DNA from: Acidobacteriota bacterium
Lineage (GTDB): Bacteria; Acidobacteriota; Terriglobia; Terriglobales; Acidobacteriaceae
Assembly (NCBI GenBank): GCA_031296115.1
Contig: JARLGI010000027.1
Coordinates: 1-64,000, forward strand
Length of the DNA stretch: 64,000 nt
Direction: 5' to 3'
In this document: piece after piece, positions 1-8,641 of the stretch
How the letters are laid out: each line of letters opens with the position of its first letter
Numbering within the stretch: the first letter of the stretch is position 1
The notes under the pieces: model-generated
Database searches by the model: none
What the model saw: only the letters and a program-made list of their open reading frames with translations
Told to the model about the DNA's origin: nothing
Position numbers and translations under genes: made by a program

Positions 1-848
1 GCGGTTATCGCACGATCCTAGAGGACGTTCTCCCCACCGCGCTGCGCAAGGCGGAAGATGAGATCCGCACCAACCTCGACAAGGCGGTGGAGTTGGGGAA
101 GTTCAGCAAGGCCACTGCCGACGGTGCTTTCAGCCGGCTGGTGTATGCGTCGTCGGTGGAACAAGCGGCGCGCGAAGCCGACCTGGTGATTGAGGCGGTG
201 CCGGAGGAGATGGAGTCGAAGATCGAGATCTTCACGCTCCTCGACAAGGTATGCCGCCCGGGGACCATCCTGGCGTCGAACACCTCGTCGCTCAGTGTGA
301 CCGAGATTGCTTCCGTTACCTATCGAGCACCGCGATGCGTGGGCATGCACTTCTTCAACCCCGTGCACAAGATGAAGCTGTTGGAGATTGTGCGCGCGCT
401 GGAAACCAGCGATCACACGCTGGCCGCCGCCTTCGAGGTGGGCACGCGCATGGGCAAGGAAGTTGTGATCATCAAGGAGTCGCCGGGCTTCATCACCAGC
501 CGCATCAATGCCATGATCGGCAACGAGGCGTTTTACATGTTGCAGGAGGGGGTAGCTTCGGCCCAAGACATCGACAAAGCCTTAAAGTTAGGCTTGAACC
601 ATCCAATGGGACCATTTGAAATGCTTGACCTTGTAGGACTGGACACGCGTCTGCACATTCTCGAATACCTGCACCGGACCCTGGGCGAGAAATTCCGTCC
701 GGCGCCACTGCTGGTGCAATATGTGAAGGCTGGGCGCCTGGGCCGCAAGGCGGGTCGTGGCGTCTACGAGTATCCCGGGCTAGAGCCGGGACGGGAAGGC
801 GCAACGAAGCAGCAGACGATCGAGGCCCCGGCCAAAGTGCAGAAGTAA
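1..848 (+). CDS. 3-hydroxyacyl-CoA (3-hydroxybutyryl-CoA) dehydrogenase, 5' partial
   Basis: NAD-dependent oxidation of L-3-hydroxyacyl-CoA to 3-ketoacyl-CoA in fatty-acid beta-oxidation or butanoyl-CoA metabolism. The frame is open from base 3 to the stop at 846-848, so the gene starts outside the window and the N-terminal GxGxxG nucleotide site is missing. What remains shows the ASNTSSLSVTEIA stretch, the GMHFFNPVHKM motif with the catalytic His, and the C-terminal dimerisation domain beginning near FITSRINAMIGNEAF with LNHPMGPFEMLDLVGLDT. The in-frame GTG at 87 is internal. Length after that point fits a stand-alone short dehydrogenase of about 290-300 residues, not the large fused FadB type. 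Family is firm; chain-length preference cannot be read here. Confidence 0.9.
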   Translation, partial: GYRTILEDVLPTALRKAEDEIRTNLDKAVELGKFSKATADGAFSRLVYASSVEQAAREADLVIEAVPEEMESKIEIFTLLDKVCRPGTILASNTSSLSVTEIASVTYRAPRCVGMHFFNPVHKMKLLEIVRALETSDHTLAAAFEVGTRMGKEVVIIKESPGFITSRINAMIGNEAFYMLQEGVASAQDIDKALKLGLNHPMGPFEMLDLVGLDTRLHILEYLHRTLGEKFRPAPLLVQYVKAGRLGRKAGRGVYEYPGLEPGREGATKQQTIEAPAKVQK

Positions 849-922
849 TCGAACATCTACGCTATGCGATTCATCGCCTTCTATCTTCTAAATGGGGGCG
901 GTCCGACAACATCCGGCAGCGC

Positions 923-1948
923 CTACTGAGATGCTGACTCGGGTGGACGATTTGCGGTTAGCCGAGCCAGGGCCGCGCGTGCCTGTTCGGCCTGCGGGCC
1001 ATTCGGGCTCTCCTTGAGATAGGTCTGGTATTCCGCGGTGGCTGCCAGCCCCTGCTGTTTCAATTCATAAACTCGGGCCGCAATGTAATGTGCCATGGCG
1101 TAGCCTTCATGGGAGACCTGGTGGACCTTGAGCGCGCTTTGTAGCGCCCCGTCGTAATCTTTCGTCTGAAATTCAGCGATTGCCAGCAGAGTCAGCGACG
1201 AGGGATCCTGGGGTGCGACCATCAGAGCCCGCTTCAAAGGCTCTTCCGCCTGCGCATATTGCTTGATGTTGATTAGATAACGGGAGTAATTGCGGTTGGC
1301 GTCGGCGTTCTTGTCGTTTACCTCCACAGCCTTTTGAAAAGCCGCTCCCGCTTTGTCGGTCTGGCCCATCTGGATAAGGGCCACCCCAAGATTGTCATAG
1401 GCGGCGTCGAACTGGGGATAGGCATCGATGGCTTTCTGAGACAGGTCAGCCGCCTTGGGAAAGTCCTTGTGCTTCATAGCGTCCATGCCCTTTTCGAACG
1501 GCTTCCTGGCGGAACCCGGAATGTTCAGTTGGCTGGCGGACGCCATTCCCGCACCGCTGGACTGGGCATTTTGCTGATCCCGGGGCTTAGGCTCAACCTG
1601 TACCGATACAACTGCCATGCGGTCCTGGTCGTTGATCTCCACCGGATCGGAGACCTTACTTTCAATCTCTATTCCGGAAACCCGCACCCGGAACGTACCT
1701 GCGCCCAGCATAGTTATGACGGCTTGCCCCGTCGAGTCGGTGAATCCCTGGGCGAGGGGCACGCCGCCGTTGGTAATCACTTCCACCATCAGTTGGGGGC
1801 CGGCGCTATGTTCATTGGCGTACTTGACGTAAACGTGGATCTCGACCGGGGTCTGCTGCGTCTGTCCGCCGCGCCGTTGGGCGAAGGCTACGCAGCCGAA
1901 ACAGAGAGAAAATGCCAGAGCGAAGGCAATGAGCTTAGGCCGGTACAT
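923..1948 (-). CDS. Exported tetratricopeptide-repeat protein
   Basis: Predicted periplasmic TPR scaffold of 341 residues from the ATG at 1948. A signal peptide (MYRPKLIAFALAFSLCFGC, then AFA-Q cleavage) is followed by a beta-rich domain of about 100 residues resembling a carboxypeptidase-regulatory-like fold (TDSTGQAVITMLGAGTFRV). After a Ser/Ala linker there are at least four TPR-like units (AAYDNLGVALIQMGQTDKAG, DANRNYSRYLINIKQYAQAE and others). An ATG 21 bases upstream (1969) is in frame, but 1948 is preceded by a good GGAGTGG ribosome site and begins exactly at the signal peptide. It lies alone, separated from the next minus-strand gene by a terminator hairpin. No specific partner can be named. 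Confidence 0.75.
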   Translation of the reverse strand: MYRPKLIAFALAFSLCFGCVAFAQRRGGQTQQTPVEIHVYVKYANEHSAGPQLMVEVITNGGVPLAQGFTDSTGQAVITMLGAGTFRVRVSGIEIESKVSDPVEINDQDRMAVVSVQVEPKPRDQQNAQSSGAGMASASQLNIPGSARKPFEKGMDAMKHKDFPKAADLSQKAIDAYPQFDAAYDNLGVALIQMGQTDKAGAAFQKAVEVNDKNADANRNYSRYLINIKQYAQAEEPLKRALMVAPQDPSSLTLLAIAEFQTKDYDGALQSALKVHQVSHEGYAMAHYIAARVYELKQQGLAATAEYQTYLKESPNGPQAEQARAALARLTANRPPESASQ

Positions 1949-2068
1949 AACCACTCCGGGCGCGGCCATTTACCGCGCGATTGGCATGAATTGTAACGCA
2001 ATCCGCAGTCAACGATTGTCACAGATTGGGAACATAGCGGACCTCCGAGCAGCCGCATAAGCGGGTGT

Positions 2069-2101
2069 CCAAAGAAATGGAGGCCAGATGATCTGGCCTC
2101 C
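2069..2101 (-). terminator. Rho-independent terminator of the ECF sigma operon
   Basis: A perfect 10-bp stem (GGAGGCCAGA, 2079-2088, with its complement at 2092-2101) with a 3-nt loop lies 22 bases after the stop of the 2124-2990 gene. Read on the minus strand the stem is followed by ATTTCTTTGG, a U-rich tail. Confidence 0.75.
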
Positions 2102-2123
2102 GTCCGAAGCGAGCACTGCGAAC

Positions 2124-2990
2124 TTACGGTTTCATCGGCATGTAGATTGGCTCATGTTGCTTGCCGGTTTCTATCTTGTAATCGGAGGGAACCTGGAACA
2201 ACGTAGGGTCAGGCTCGGCGCGAGTGATACTGGTCAACTTGGTCGTCACCGTGCCCATCATGGGGTCGTTGTGCGTCGTCATTAGCGGCATCTGAAGGTC
2301 GGTCGAGATCCAGCGTTCGGTGACCACCTCAATCGCCTTGGCATTTCCAATCTGGCCAGCGGGGATGGTACGGGTGACGCGAGTACCTTCGGCTTGCAGG
2401 CCGTTGATGGCCTTTGTTCCCAAGGATTCTTTGTTGATCGCGGGGCGCGCGATCTCATCACCACGGGGCTCCGGTGGTCCCATATCAGGCTCGCCCTTCG
2501 GAGGACCCTGACCGTGCTTCGGGGGGTGCATAGGCATCTGACGCGCTGTCTTGTTGACGGGATTCAGGACGTACCGGTATCCCGCGACGGGATCGCTGAT
2601 GACGATCATGCTGCGCTTGGCGGCGCCAGTGGCCGGCGTGTTCAGCTCAAATCCAATTTCGCGGCGCACCCGGCCAGCCGAGTCGCGATAGATTTTCGTC
2701 TGGTTCTCATTGTGGATGGTGTTGCCATCAGCCAGCGTGGTGTCGCGGGTCACGACCAGGCTGCCACTCATAGGCACGCCTTTCACCAGCTTGCCCTCTT
2801 CCATGCCATCGTGCATCATGCCGCCCATTGGGCCCGGTCCCATAAACATGACGTCATGCGACGGCGGGGGCGGCGGCGGAGGTGGCGCGTCACTCTGGGC
2901 AAACGCAACGCAGCCCAGTGCGACTACAAGAATGGCCAAGAGAAGGTTCCACGAGGCGATGCGATACAGTGCAATTTCTTTAATGCTCAT
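2124..2990 (-). CDS. Exported protein of unknown function, last gene of ECF sigma operon
   Basis: 288 residues, not recognised as a named family. It has an N-terminal hydrophobic signal (LLLAILVVALGCVAFAQ), then an eight-proline run, a Met/Gly/His-rich stretch (MFMGPGPMGGMMHDGM), and a mostly beta-like body. Sequences such as YRDSAGRVRREIGFELN and SMIVISDPVAGYRYVLNP look like a secreted or outer-membrane-facing domain. GGGGA precedes the ATG at a sensible spacing. It starts 42 bases after the anti-sigma gene, so it is probably the effector or sensor gene of that operon. The His/Met-rich segment could bind metal, but that is only a guess. Confidence 0.7.
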   Translation of the reverse strand: MSIKEIALYRIASWNLLLAILVVALGCVAFAQSDAPPPPPPPPSHDVMFMGPGPMGGMMHDGMEEGKLVKGVPMSGSLVVTRDTTLADGNTIHNENQTKIYRDSAGRVRREIGFELNTPATGAAKRSMIVISDPVAGYRYVLNPVNKTARQMPMHPPKHGQGPPKGEPDMGPPEPRGDEIARPAINKESLGTKAINGLQAEGTRVTRTIPAGQIGNAKAIEVVTERWISTDLQMPLMTTHNDPMMGTVTTKLTSITRAEPDPTLFQVPSDYKIETGKQHEPIYMPMKP

Positions 2991-3032
2991 AGCATAGTCC
3001 CCAGTTCGATTCGATCCTTGTGTAATACGAAA

Positions 3033-3797
3033 TCAGTTCACGATGCGCACGGCTCGTACCACGCCGTCATAGCCCACAACCACGTCCGCGAGCTGCGGTG
3101 AATCTCGACCCTCGGCGGGCGATGGAGGAAGCTCCATTCGCACCAACTGCGCGTCGCTGGCGCAGCTCAGGGGATCGCAGAGCATTAGCGCCATGTAATC
3201 CTGCTCGCTGTTGGCCTGCGAGTCGCTCATCGCAGTCTCGTCCTCTGTAATCCCAGCCGCCGGAAGTCGCTTGACTGCAGACGCCCGCCGCGCCGATACC
3301 TCACGGGGCGGCAGTGTGATCTTTCCGGTGGAGTCGTTCGTTGCTGAAATCGTCATGGGCGTAGCTGCGACCACAATGGGCGACTTGGGCTGACTCTGCA
3401 CGGTTTCGCTGGGCGAGCGATACCGCCAAAGCCCGGCTCCCAATGCCAGGGCGACGACAACGGCTGCTGCGACCGCGGCGTAGGCGCCAATCTCGAAGAG
3501 GCGGCTGAACTGCATCGCGGCAGACGGGAATCGGATTACATTCGTGGGCTGCGCAACTTCAGTAGGCGCCTGCCGGAACTTTCGCAGCAGCTCTGCTTCC
3601 ACCCGGTGGCTGGCTTCCAGGCCGGCCGTACGCGCCTGCAGGGTCTGCAGGCTGGCAGCCAGCATGCGCTGCTTTTGCAACCACGCGTCGCACTGACGAC
3701 AGTCGTTGGCGTGTCCGACTAGGAGCTGATCCTGTGTACGCGCTAGCTCAAACAAGCTAAAGGAAGAGGCCGCGCGTTCGAATTCGTGACATGTCAT
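3033..3797 (-). CDS. Zinc-finger anti-sigma factor (membrane-anchored)
   Basis: Likely sequesters the ECF sigma factor encoded just upstream. The N-terminus carries the HxxxCxxC zinc-binding pattern (HANDCRQC) of anti-sigma proteins of the zf-HC2 type. A single transmembrane helix follows near residues 108-128 (AYAAVAAAVVVALALGAGLW), and then an exported C-terminal region of about 120 residues. The ATG at 3797 overlaps the TGA of the sigma gene in an ATGA arrangement, which indicates translational coupling; a GTG nine bases upstream would also be in frame. Function is inferred from motif plus gene order. Confidence 0.8.
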   Translation of the reverse strand: MTCHEFERAASSFSLFELARTQDQLLVGHANDCRQCDAWLQKQRMLAASLQTLQARTAGLEASHRVEAELLRKFRQAPTEVAQPTNVIRFPSAAMQFSRLFEIGAYAAVAAAVVVALALGAGLWRYRSPSETVQSQPKSPIVVAATPMTISATNDSTGKITLPPREVSARRASAVKRLPAAGITEDETAMSDSQANSEQDYMALMLCDPLSCASDAQLVRMELPPSPAEGRDSPQLADVVVGYDGVVRAVRIVN

Positions 3798-4402
3798 GAC
3801 AAACACCTCGCGGCAACGTTGCGGATGACCGGACCAGCTACGGCCGAATGTTGCAGCTTCTTACTCAGCACCTCGTGGGCACGATGCAGGCGCGAGCGGA
3901 TGGTGCCAATCGCACATCCCAGGGCGGAGGCAGCGTCGGCGTAGGTCTGCTCCTGCAGATCGCACAGCACGACGACCTCGCGGTAATGTTCGGGCAAGGA
4001 CAGCACAGCTTTCCACACCGCGCTGGAGACCTGTTCCCGCTGAATACCGTCGGATGGGTCATTCTCCACCAGGAGTGGGCGGGTTTCGTCTTCCGCGGGC
4101 GTGGTAAGTGTCGCCTCCGTGTAGTTGCGCTCCAGCGCCCGGCGCACATAGTTCCTGGCCACGCCGAACAGGTAGGCGCCGAGGGCGGCGCGTGACGGAT
4201 CGAAATCCTTGCCGCGCTGCACTAGGAAAATGAATACGTCCTGGGTCACCTCTTCCGCGATCTGTGGCGAGCCGCTCATGTGCAAGGCGAAACGAAACAC
4301 AGGCCCCTGGCGCCTGCGATAGAGGACCGTGAAAGCGTCTTCATTTCCTGCCAACGCCTCGGCCAGCAATTGCTCGTCGGTTCGGTCGGTCAGCAACAAC
4401 AC
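3794..4402 (-). CDS. RNA polymerase ECF-type sigma-70 factor
   Basis: 202-residue alternative sigma factor. Region 2 is visible from about residue 8 to 85 (DAFTVLYRRRQGPVFRFAL, then EEVTQDVFIFLV and YLFGVARNYVRR). Region 4 runs from about 130 to 185 (LPEHYREVVVLCDLQEQTY, then a helix-turn-helix ending in IGTIRSRLHRAHEVL). There is no region 1 or 3, as expected for the ECF group. It is the first gene of a three-gene operon with an anti-sigma factor and an exported protein, the usual architecture for cell-envelope stress signalling. The target regulon cannot be read from the window. Confidence 0.9.
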   Translation of the reverse strand: MLLLTDRTDEQLLAEALAGNEDAFTVLYRRRQGPVFRFALHMSGSPQIAEEVTQDVFIFLVQRGKDFDPSRAALGAYLFGVARNYVRRALERNYTEATLTTPAEDETRPLLVENDPSDGIQREQVSSAVWKAVLSLPEHYREVVVLCDLQEQTYADAASALGCAIGTIRSRLHRAHEVLSKKLQHSAVAGPVIRNVAARCLS

Positions 4403-4645
4403 CTCAGGGGTGGACCCGATCTCGTTTCGCTGGTATTTCCCCCAGCCGAGACCGGAGGTTCCGGGAATTTTGTGCCGTGACTGGATGTCGCATCATCGGG
4501 CGAGAAAGTCGGGCACCCTTACGGCTCCTTGGCGGCCAGCTCACCTCACAGTAAACCCCGGAAGAGGGAAAAGGATGCGGCCAGCGGGGGAGGCGACTTG
4601 CTTATGTGGGACGGCTCGAGGTGCCCAGAGGGGCTTTCCCGACAA

Positions 4646-5122
4646 TCACGCTAATCGACCAGCCATGAACAAACCCAACGCAATCATCGCAAACGCCGCT
4701 CCCATCGCCAGGAGGAGCAGCGGCGCCGCGAAGAAACGCGCGTTCCAACCTGCGCCGATGCGAGCCTGGTTTGGGTCACGCGGATCGTAACGGAGTGGAT
4801 GGCGGCTGCCGACGGTAAACTCCGCGGCACGGCGCTGCGTCTCTTCGTAGTTCTTGCTCTGGAAACTGGTGAGTTCCACGGTAATCGGCTTGCCCTCGAC
4901 CGTATACAGTAGCTGGAGTTGCGCGGCATACAACTGTTCGTGTGCCGGAGCGGGTTGGGTGACAACCTCGCTGCGCAGGACCTGGGCCTGGGTGGTTGGC
5001 CACGTCCGCAGAACCCGAATTTGCGTCCAGAAAAACGGCAGGCTGAAGATGATAAATAGCAAGCACAGGACGAGGCACGCCGCCCCGAAGAACTGCAGGC
5101 CGCCGCGTTGGTCGCTGCTCAT
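4646..5122 (-). CDS. DUF3592 membrane protein
   Basis: 158 residues with two transmembrane helices, one near residues 13-33 (AACLVLCLLFIIFSLPFFW) and one near 130-154 (FFAAPLLLLAMGAAFAMIALG). Between them lies an exposed beta domain containing TYRVEGK-like and HPLRYDPRDPNQARIG sequences, which is the DUF3592 signature (VxYDPxDPxxArl). The biochemical role of the family is unknown. It starts 37 bases after ccmD on the same strand and may be co-transcribed with the cytochrome c maturation genes. The 243 bases upstream of the sigma gene and downstream of this gene hold no further ORF I would support. Confidence 0.75.
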   Translation of the reverse strand: MSSDQRGGLQFFGAACLVLCLLFIIFSLPFFWTQIRVLRTWPTTQAQVLRSEVVTQPAPAHEQLYAAQLQLLYTVEGKPITVELTSFQSKNYEETQRRAAEFTVGSRHPLRYDPRDPNQARIGAGWNARFFAAPLLLLAMGAAFAMIALGLFMAGRLA

Positions 5123-5159
5123 CTAGATTGTCGCCATTCCGAATCGAAGTTGCAAGGGG

Positions 5160-5291
5160 TTACGGGTTCCGCTTCAGGTCCTTCATCTCTTCGCGGACCT
5201 TGCGAAAACGGCCCAGCAGGGTACCCAGATATCCCAGCAGGACGACCCAGGTCACGATGTAAGCGGCTTTCAGCGCCTCTGGACCGGTCAT
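5160..5291 (-). CDS. ccmD: CcmD-like small membrane protein (cytochrome c maturation)
   Basis: 43-residue protein with one membrane helix (AAYIVTWVVLLGYLGTLLG) followed by a basic/charged tail (RFRKVREEMKDLKR), which is the size and topology of CcmD, the subunit that helps release holo-CcmE from CcmABC. The ATG at 5291 overlaps the ccmC stop as ATGA. It can be missed because a longer frame (to 5663) runs through it. Identification rests on topology, size and position directly after ccmC, because CcmD sequences are poorly conserved. Confidence 0.75.
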   Translation of the reverse strand: MTGPEALKAAYIVTWVVLLGYLGTLLGRFRKVREEMKDLKRNP

Positions 5292-5977
5292 CGTGAACCT
5301 CCTTGCAGCGCAACCGCAGCGTGTTTGGCTTCCACGTTTTCTTCCAGCCGCTGCAGGCGGTAACGCAGCACCATCAGCACAATTCCCACGCAGGTAAACG
5401 ACAGCAGGTTCCAGAAGAAGGCTTGCAGCATGACGGGATCGAGGCCCGAATTTTCGCCGCCGCCCATCACCGGCGAAGGGTGCTGGGTACGGAACCAGCG
5501 GATCGACATGTAGACGATGGGCACGTCCACGAAGCCGAAGATGGCCAGCGCCGCGGCCAGGACCTGTGTCTGGCCTCCCGCTGAGAACCGCCGCAGCATG
5601 AGATAGCTCACGTAGATGAGCCACAGTACCAGCGTCGTCGTGAGCCGCGCATCCCAAGTCCACCAGATGCCCCAGACCGGCCGCGCCCAGATGGGTCCGG
5701 TAATCAGGACGATGGTGCAGAACGTCATGCCGACTTCAGCGGAGGCTGCAGCCAAAGCGTCGCTCGCGGTGTTCCGCTTCCACAGGTACACGACGGAAGC
5801 GAGGAAGTTCACCAGGAAGCACACGCCAGCGGTCCATGCGGAAGGAACGTGATAATAGAAGATGCGTTGGACGTCGCCCATCGTCTGCTCGGTGGGCGCG
5901 ACGTAAAGAGCCTGGTAGGTGCTGTAGGCCAGCAGGCCCAGGGTGAGCACGATAAATGCAATGAATAGTTGTTTCAT
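5288..5977 (-). CDS. ccmC: Heme exporter / heme-handling protein CcmC
   Basis: 229-residue integral membrane protein that loads heme onto CcmE in System I cytochrome c biogenesis. The Trp-rich WWD signature of heme-handling proteins is present (WGIWWTWDARLT), as are two candidate heme-ligand histidines (FYYHVPSAW and FRTQHPSP). About six hydrophobic helices are visible. The start is the ATG at 5977, overlapping the ccmB stop as ATGA; the frame is open to 6664, but that upstream part is only a shadow of ccmB. Family assignment is firm. Confidence 0.93.
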   Translation of the reverse strand: MKQLFIAFIVLTLGLLAYSTYQALYVAPTEQTMGDVQRIFYYHVPSAWTAGVCFLVNFLASVVYLWKRNTASDALAAASAEVGMTFCTIVLITGPIWARPVWGIWWTWDARLTTTLVLWLIYVSYLMLRRFSAGGQTQVLAAALAIFGFVDVPIVYMSIRWFRTQHPSPVMGGGENSGLDPVMLQAFFWNLLSFTCVGIVLMVLRYRLQRLEENVEAKHAAVALQGGSR

Positions 5978-6648
5978 TCCGCGTTGAGCACACTTTCGAA
6001 GAGAAGAAGACAGACTGCTGTGAATACCAAATCGTAAACCGCCAGCATCTTGATCCAGAAATCCGGGGAAGCTTCGCCCGTCAGGATGGAGGTCGTGGCG
6101 TCCACCATGGCGAGCACGGCCGGAATGGATATGGGGAAGAGAAGCAACGGCAGCATGATCTCGCGGCTGCGGGTACGGATGGACAGCGCCGCGAAAAAAG
6201 TTCCATTGACCACCAGCGCCCACGTCCCGAGCAAAGCCACTACTACCAACTGCCAGACCGGTCCCACGGAACGCAAATTGTAGAAGACCACAAACAGCGG
6301 CGTCATCAGGACTTCCAGCACCACAACGAACAGGAAGTTTCCCAGCGCCTTCGCCACGAACAAAGCGTTGGGCGGGGCGGGCGATACGCGGTAGGCATCC
6401 AGTACCTGGTTGCGTAGCTCGCGGGCCCATGTCTGGTTCAGTGCCACCACCGCTGCGAACAGGAACGCCACCCACACCAGGCCGCCAGCGATACTCCGCG
6501 ACTCTTCCGCTGTTGGGTTGAACGCGAAACTGAAGATGACCACCACCAGCAGCGCGAAGAACAGCATGGAGTTGATAGCGTCTTTGGAGCGCCACTCCAT
6601 GCGGAGGTCTTTGTGCAGGGTTGCGCGCGTAACGCTCAGGGTGGTCAT
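5974..6648 (-). CDS. ccmB: Heme ABC exporter permease CcmB
   Basis: 224-residue permease with about six transmembrane helices (for example NSMLFFALLVVVIFSFAF and QLVVVALLGTWALVVNGTF). It works with the CcmA ATPase to drive release of holo-CcmE from CcmC/D. The N-terminal KDLRMEWRSKDAINSMLFF and the GLVWVAFLFAAVVALN region match the family. Its ATG overlaps the ccmA stop and its own stop overlaps the ccmC start, so the three genes are translationally coupled. Confidence 0.93.
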   Translation of the reverse strand: MTTLSVTRATLHKDLRMEWRSKDAINSMLFFALLVVVIFSFAFNPTAEESRSIAGGLVWVAFLFAAVVALNQTWARELRNQVLDAYRVSPAPPNALFVAKALGNFLFVVVLEVLMTPLFVVFYNLRSVGPVWQLVVVALLGTWALVVNGTFFAALSIRTRSREIMLPLLLFPISIPAVLAMVDATTSILTGEASPDFWIKMLAVYDLVFTAVCLLLFESVLNAE

Positions 6649-7355
6649 CGTACGGCCTCCGCACCGGAGTTTGTGGTCACTGCCCTTCGCAGGACGGCCT
6701 CTCGCCTGACAATTTGCCCGGCCGACATGTGGACGAAGTCGTCGGCCACGCCTTCTATCAGCGCCGCCTGGTGAGTAACCACGACGATCGTCTTGCCATT
6801 GTCGCGGACATGGCCCAGCACTGCCGCCATCGCGCGGGCGGAATGGACATCAACATTGGAGAAGGGTTCGTCCAGCAGGATGAGATCAGGATCATGCAAT
6901 ACCGCGCGCGCCAGGGAGAGGCGCTGGCGCATGCCCTGCGAATACTGGCCGACACGCCGCAATAGCTCAGGATCAAGCCCCACCATCTGCATCGCATTGC
7001 TGCCGACGGAGTCATTGTGCAGGCCATAGAGCCCGGCAAAGTAACGCAGATTCTCCATGCCGCTCAGCTCGTCGTAGAGCAAGGGAGCGTGTCCCATGTA
7101 GCCCACGCGGTGGGCGACCTCGCGAAGTTTGCGAGTGCCGAGAAGCGTAACACTGCCCTGGCTCGGCTCCATTAGGCCGGCAACAACTCGCAGCAGCGTG
7201 CTCTTGCCGGCGCCGTTGTCACCGAGTACAACGTAGAGTCGTCCCGCAGCGAACCTGTCCGAGATATCGCGCAAAGCGGCGAACCGACCAAAAAACTTCA
7301 CCAGCTGTTCGAGGACGATGACAGGCTCGGCGGGAGAATCGGTTGTGCCTGTCAT
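6645..7355 (-). CDS. ccmA: Heme ABC exporter ATP-binding protein CcmA
   Basis: 236-residue ABC ATPase. Walker A is GDNGAGKST, the signature is YSQGMRQRLSLARA, Walker B is LILLDEPFSNVD, and the H-loop is VVVTHQ. Its size fits the small CcmA ATPase, and it is directly followed by ccmB with a 4-base overlap. Its start lies 34 bases after the ccmE stop. It powers the CcmABCD heme-release complex at the cytoplasmic face of the inner membrane. Confidence 0.92.
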   Translation of the reverse strand: MTGTTDSPAEPVIVLEQLVKFFGRFAALRDISDRFAAGRLYVVLGDNGAGKSTLLRVVAGLMEPSQGSVTLLGTRKLREVAHRVGYMGHAPLLYDELSGMENLRYFAGLYGLHNDSVGSNAMQMVGLDPELLRRVGQYSQGMRQRLSLARAVLHDPDLILLDEPFSNVDVHSARAMAAVLGHVRDNGKTIVVVTHQAALIEGVADDFVHMSAGQIVRREAVLRRAVTTNSGAEAVR

Positions 7356-7389
7356 AGGTGGTGGTTCCGCAACACTCTCCGGCAGGGAA

Positions 7390-7878
7390 CTACTGCCCCT
7401 GTGCCGCCGGCTGCGCGGAGGTCAGCGCTGCTTTCTGAGCGTTGGGCTCGGCTGCCGGTGTGGCGCTCGGTTGTCCCGGCTGTTTGGGAGCGTACTTGGA
7501 GGCGCACTTGGCTTGAAGGTTGGAGGCGTGAAAGACGCCGTCACGCCCGAACTTACCTTCTGCCAGGGCCTGGGCGTTGTCCTTAAAGGTGTCGGGCGGA
7601 GCTTCCGTGCCGGTGTAAACCACCGGCAAAGTGCGGCCTTCTTCGGCCAGCAGGAATTCCAGATGTGTACCCTGGCGCTTGATGGAGCCCGGCGCTACAT
7701 TGCCCGCCACGCGCAACCGCTTGCTGTAAGCGCCGTTGCCCATGCCGTTCAGTTCTTTGATGGTGACGTAGTAGCTTTTGCTGTCCTGCACGCCGGTGTA
7801 GGCAAGATAACCGAGCGCGACGACAATCACTCCGATGACAGCGCCAAAGCGGACATATCTGCGTCCCTGTTCAGACAT
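7390..7878 (-). CDS. ccmE: Cytochrome c maturation heme chaperone CcmE, CxxxY variant
   Basis: 162-residue membrane-anchored heme chaperone. An N-terminal helix (VRFGAVIGVIVVALGYLAY) is followed by the OB-fold core (LRVAGNVAPGSIKR, EGRTLPVVYTGTEAPDTF-like, GVFHASNLQAK) and a flexible Ala/Pro/Gln tail. The heme-binding motif, normally HxxxY (LAKHDENY in the classical protein), reads KCASKY here, so the covalent heme ligand His is replaced by Cys. The ATG at 7878 is used because GGAAGAGG lies about 9 bases upstream; a TTG at 7887 is in frame. It is the first gene of the ccm operon. The Cys variant is known from archaea and some sulfate reducers ('System I*'). Confidence 0.88.
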   Translation of the reverse strand: MSEQGRRYVRFGAVIGVIVVALGYLAYTGVQDSKSYYVTIKELNGMGNGAYSKRLRVAGNVAPGSIKRQGTHLEFLLAEEGRTLPVVYTGTEAPPDTFKDNAQALAEGKFGRDGVFHASNLQAKCASKYAPKQPGQPSATPAAEPNAQKAALTSAQPAAQGQ

Positions 7879-8036
7879 AAAACCCAACCTCTTCCAACGC
7901 TATGAAACTGCCGTGGTGCACAGGAAATCGTGCTCCGAGGCACTCGATAAGGATACCGCCTTTGACCTCACAACGCCATGTGACTTTGGTCACATGGCGC
8001 GCGTGATTGTCGCAAGAAGAAACGGAGCCCTCGAAA

Positions 8037-8432
8037 TTACGCCGCGCCGCGCTGCCGAAGCGACTCGGCAAGGCCAGCCCGGACCAACTCGATTAACTCA
8101 GACGGAGGGGTCGGCTTGGTTCGGAATTGGACGTGCATGCCTTCGTACTCGCTCATCGCATCCGGCATGCCGCTCAACACCACGACGGGCACCCAGTTAT
8201 TCCGGGCGCGAAGCTGGCGGACGAATTCCGCACCGTTGCAGACCGGCATAACATGGTCCGTTACCACAAGCCCAATGTGGTCGCCCAGAACACACAGCGT
8301 GGCCAGGGCGCTTTCCGCTGTGGTGGCGGTCGATACCGTGAATCCGGCATTTCGCAGCACGGCTTCACGGACCTTAAGCTGAACAAGATTGTCGTCGATC
8401 AGCAGTACCTGGCTGAAGCCGTCCATATCCAT
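8037..8432 (-). CDS. Single-domain response regulator (receiver only)
   Basis: 131 residues consisting only of a receiver domain. The acidic pair is in VLLIDDN, the phospho-acceptor Asp is in LVVTDHVMP, the switch Ser is in VVVLSGMP, and the conserved Lys is in FRTKPTPP. No output domain follows, so it probably works as a CheY-like relay or allosteric protein. It is isolated: no histidine kinase is adjacent. Two Met codons (8432 and 8426) are possible starts; AAAGG suits the second slightly better. The ~160 bases between it and ccmE hold no gene. Confidence 0.87.
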   Translation of the reverse strand: MDMDGFSQVLLIDDNLVQLKVREAVLRNAGFTVSTATTAESALATLCVLGDHIGLVVTDHVMPVCNGAEFVRQLRARNNWVPVVVLSGMPDAMSEYEGMHVQFRTKPTPPSELIELVRAGLAESLRQRGAA

Positions 8433-8641
8433 ACCTTTATTTCGAGCGATCAGCCCTTGTGGTCACCGGATCTGGCATCTAACCGGCTGCAAGCCGGAAA
8501 ACCTTTGTTTTTAACGGTAAACGTGGTGTTCACATGAGCCAAAGGACGCGAAAACAGACATCCCGCTGCGGGTGCGCTGACAACCGCCGCAGGTGGCGGC
8601 TCGCCGTCCCAGACAGCGAGCAAGGGACTTGGAAAAGAACG

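Noticed and set aside
5978-6664. N-terminal extension of the ccmC frame (total 458 residues)
   Set aside because: It is an out-of-frame shadow of ccmB; the true ccmC starts at 5977 with an ATGA overlap and a normal length.
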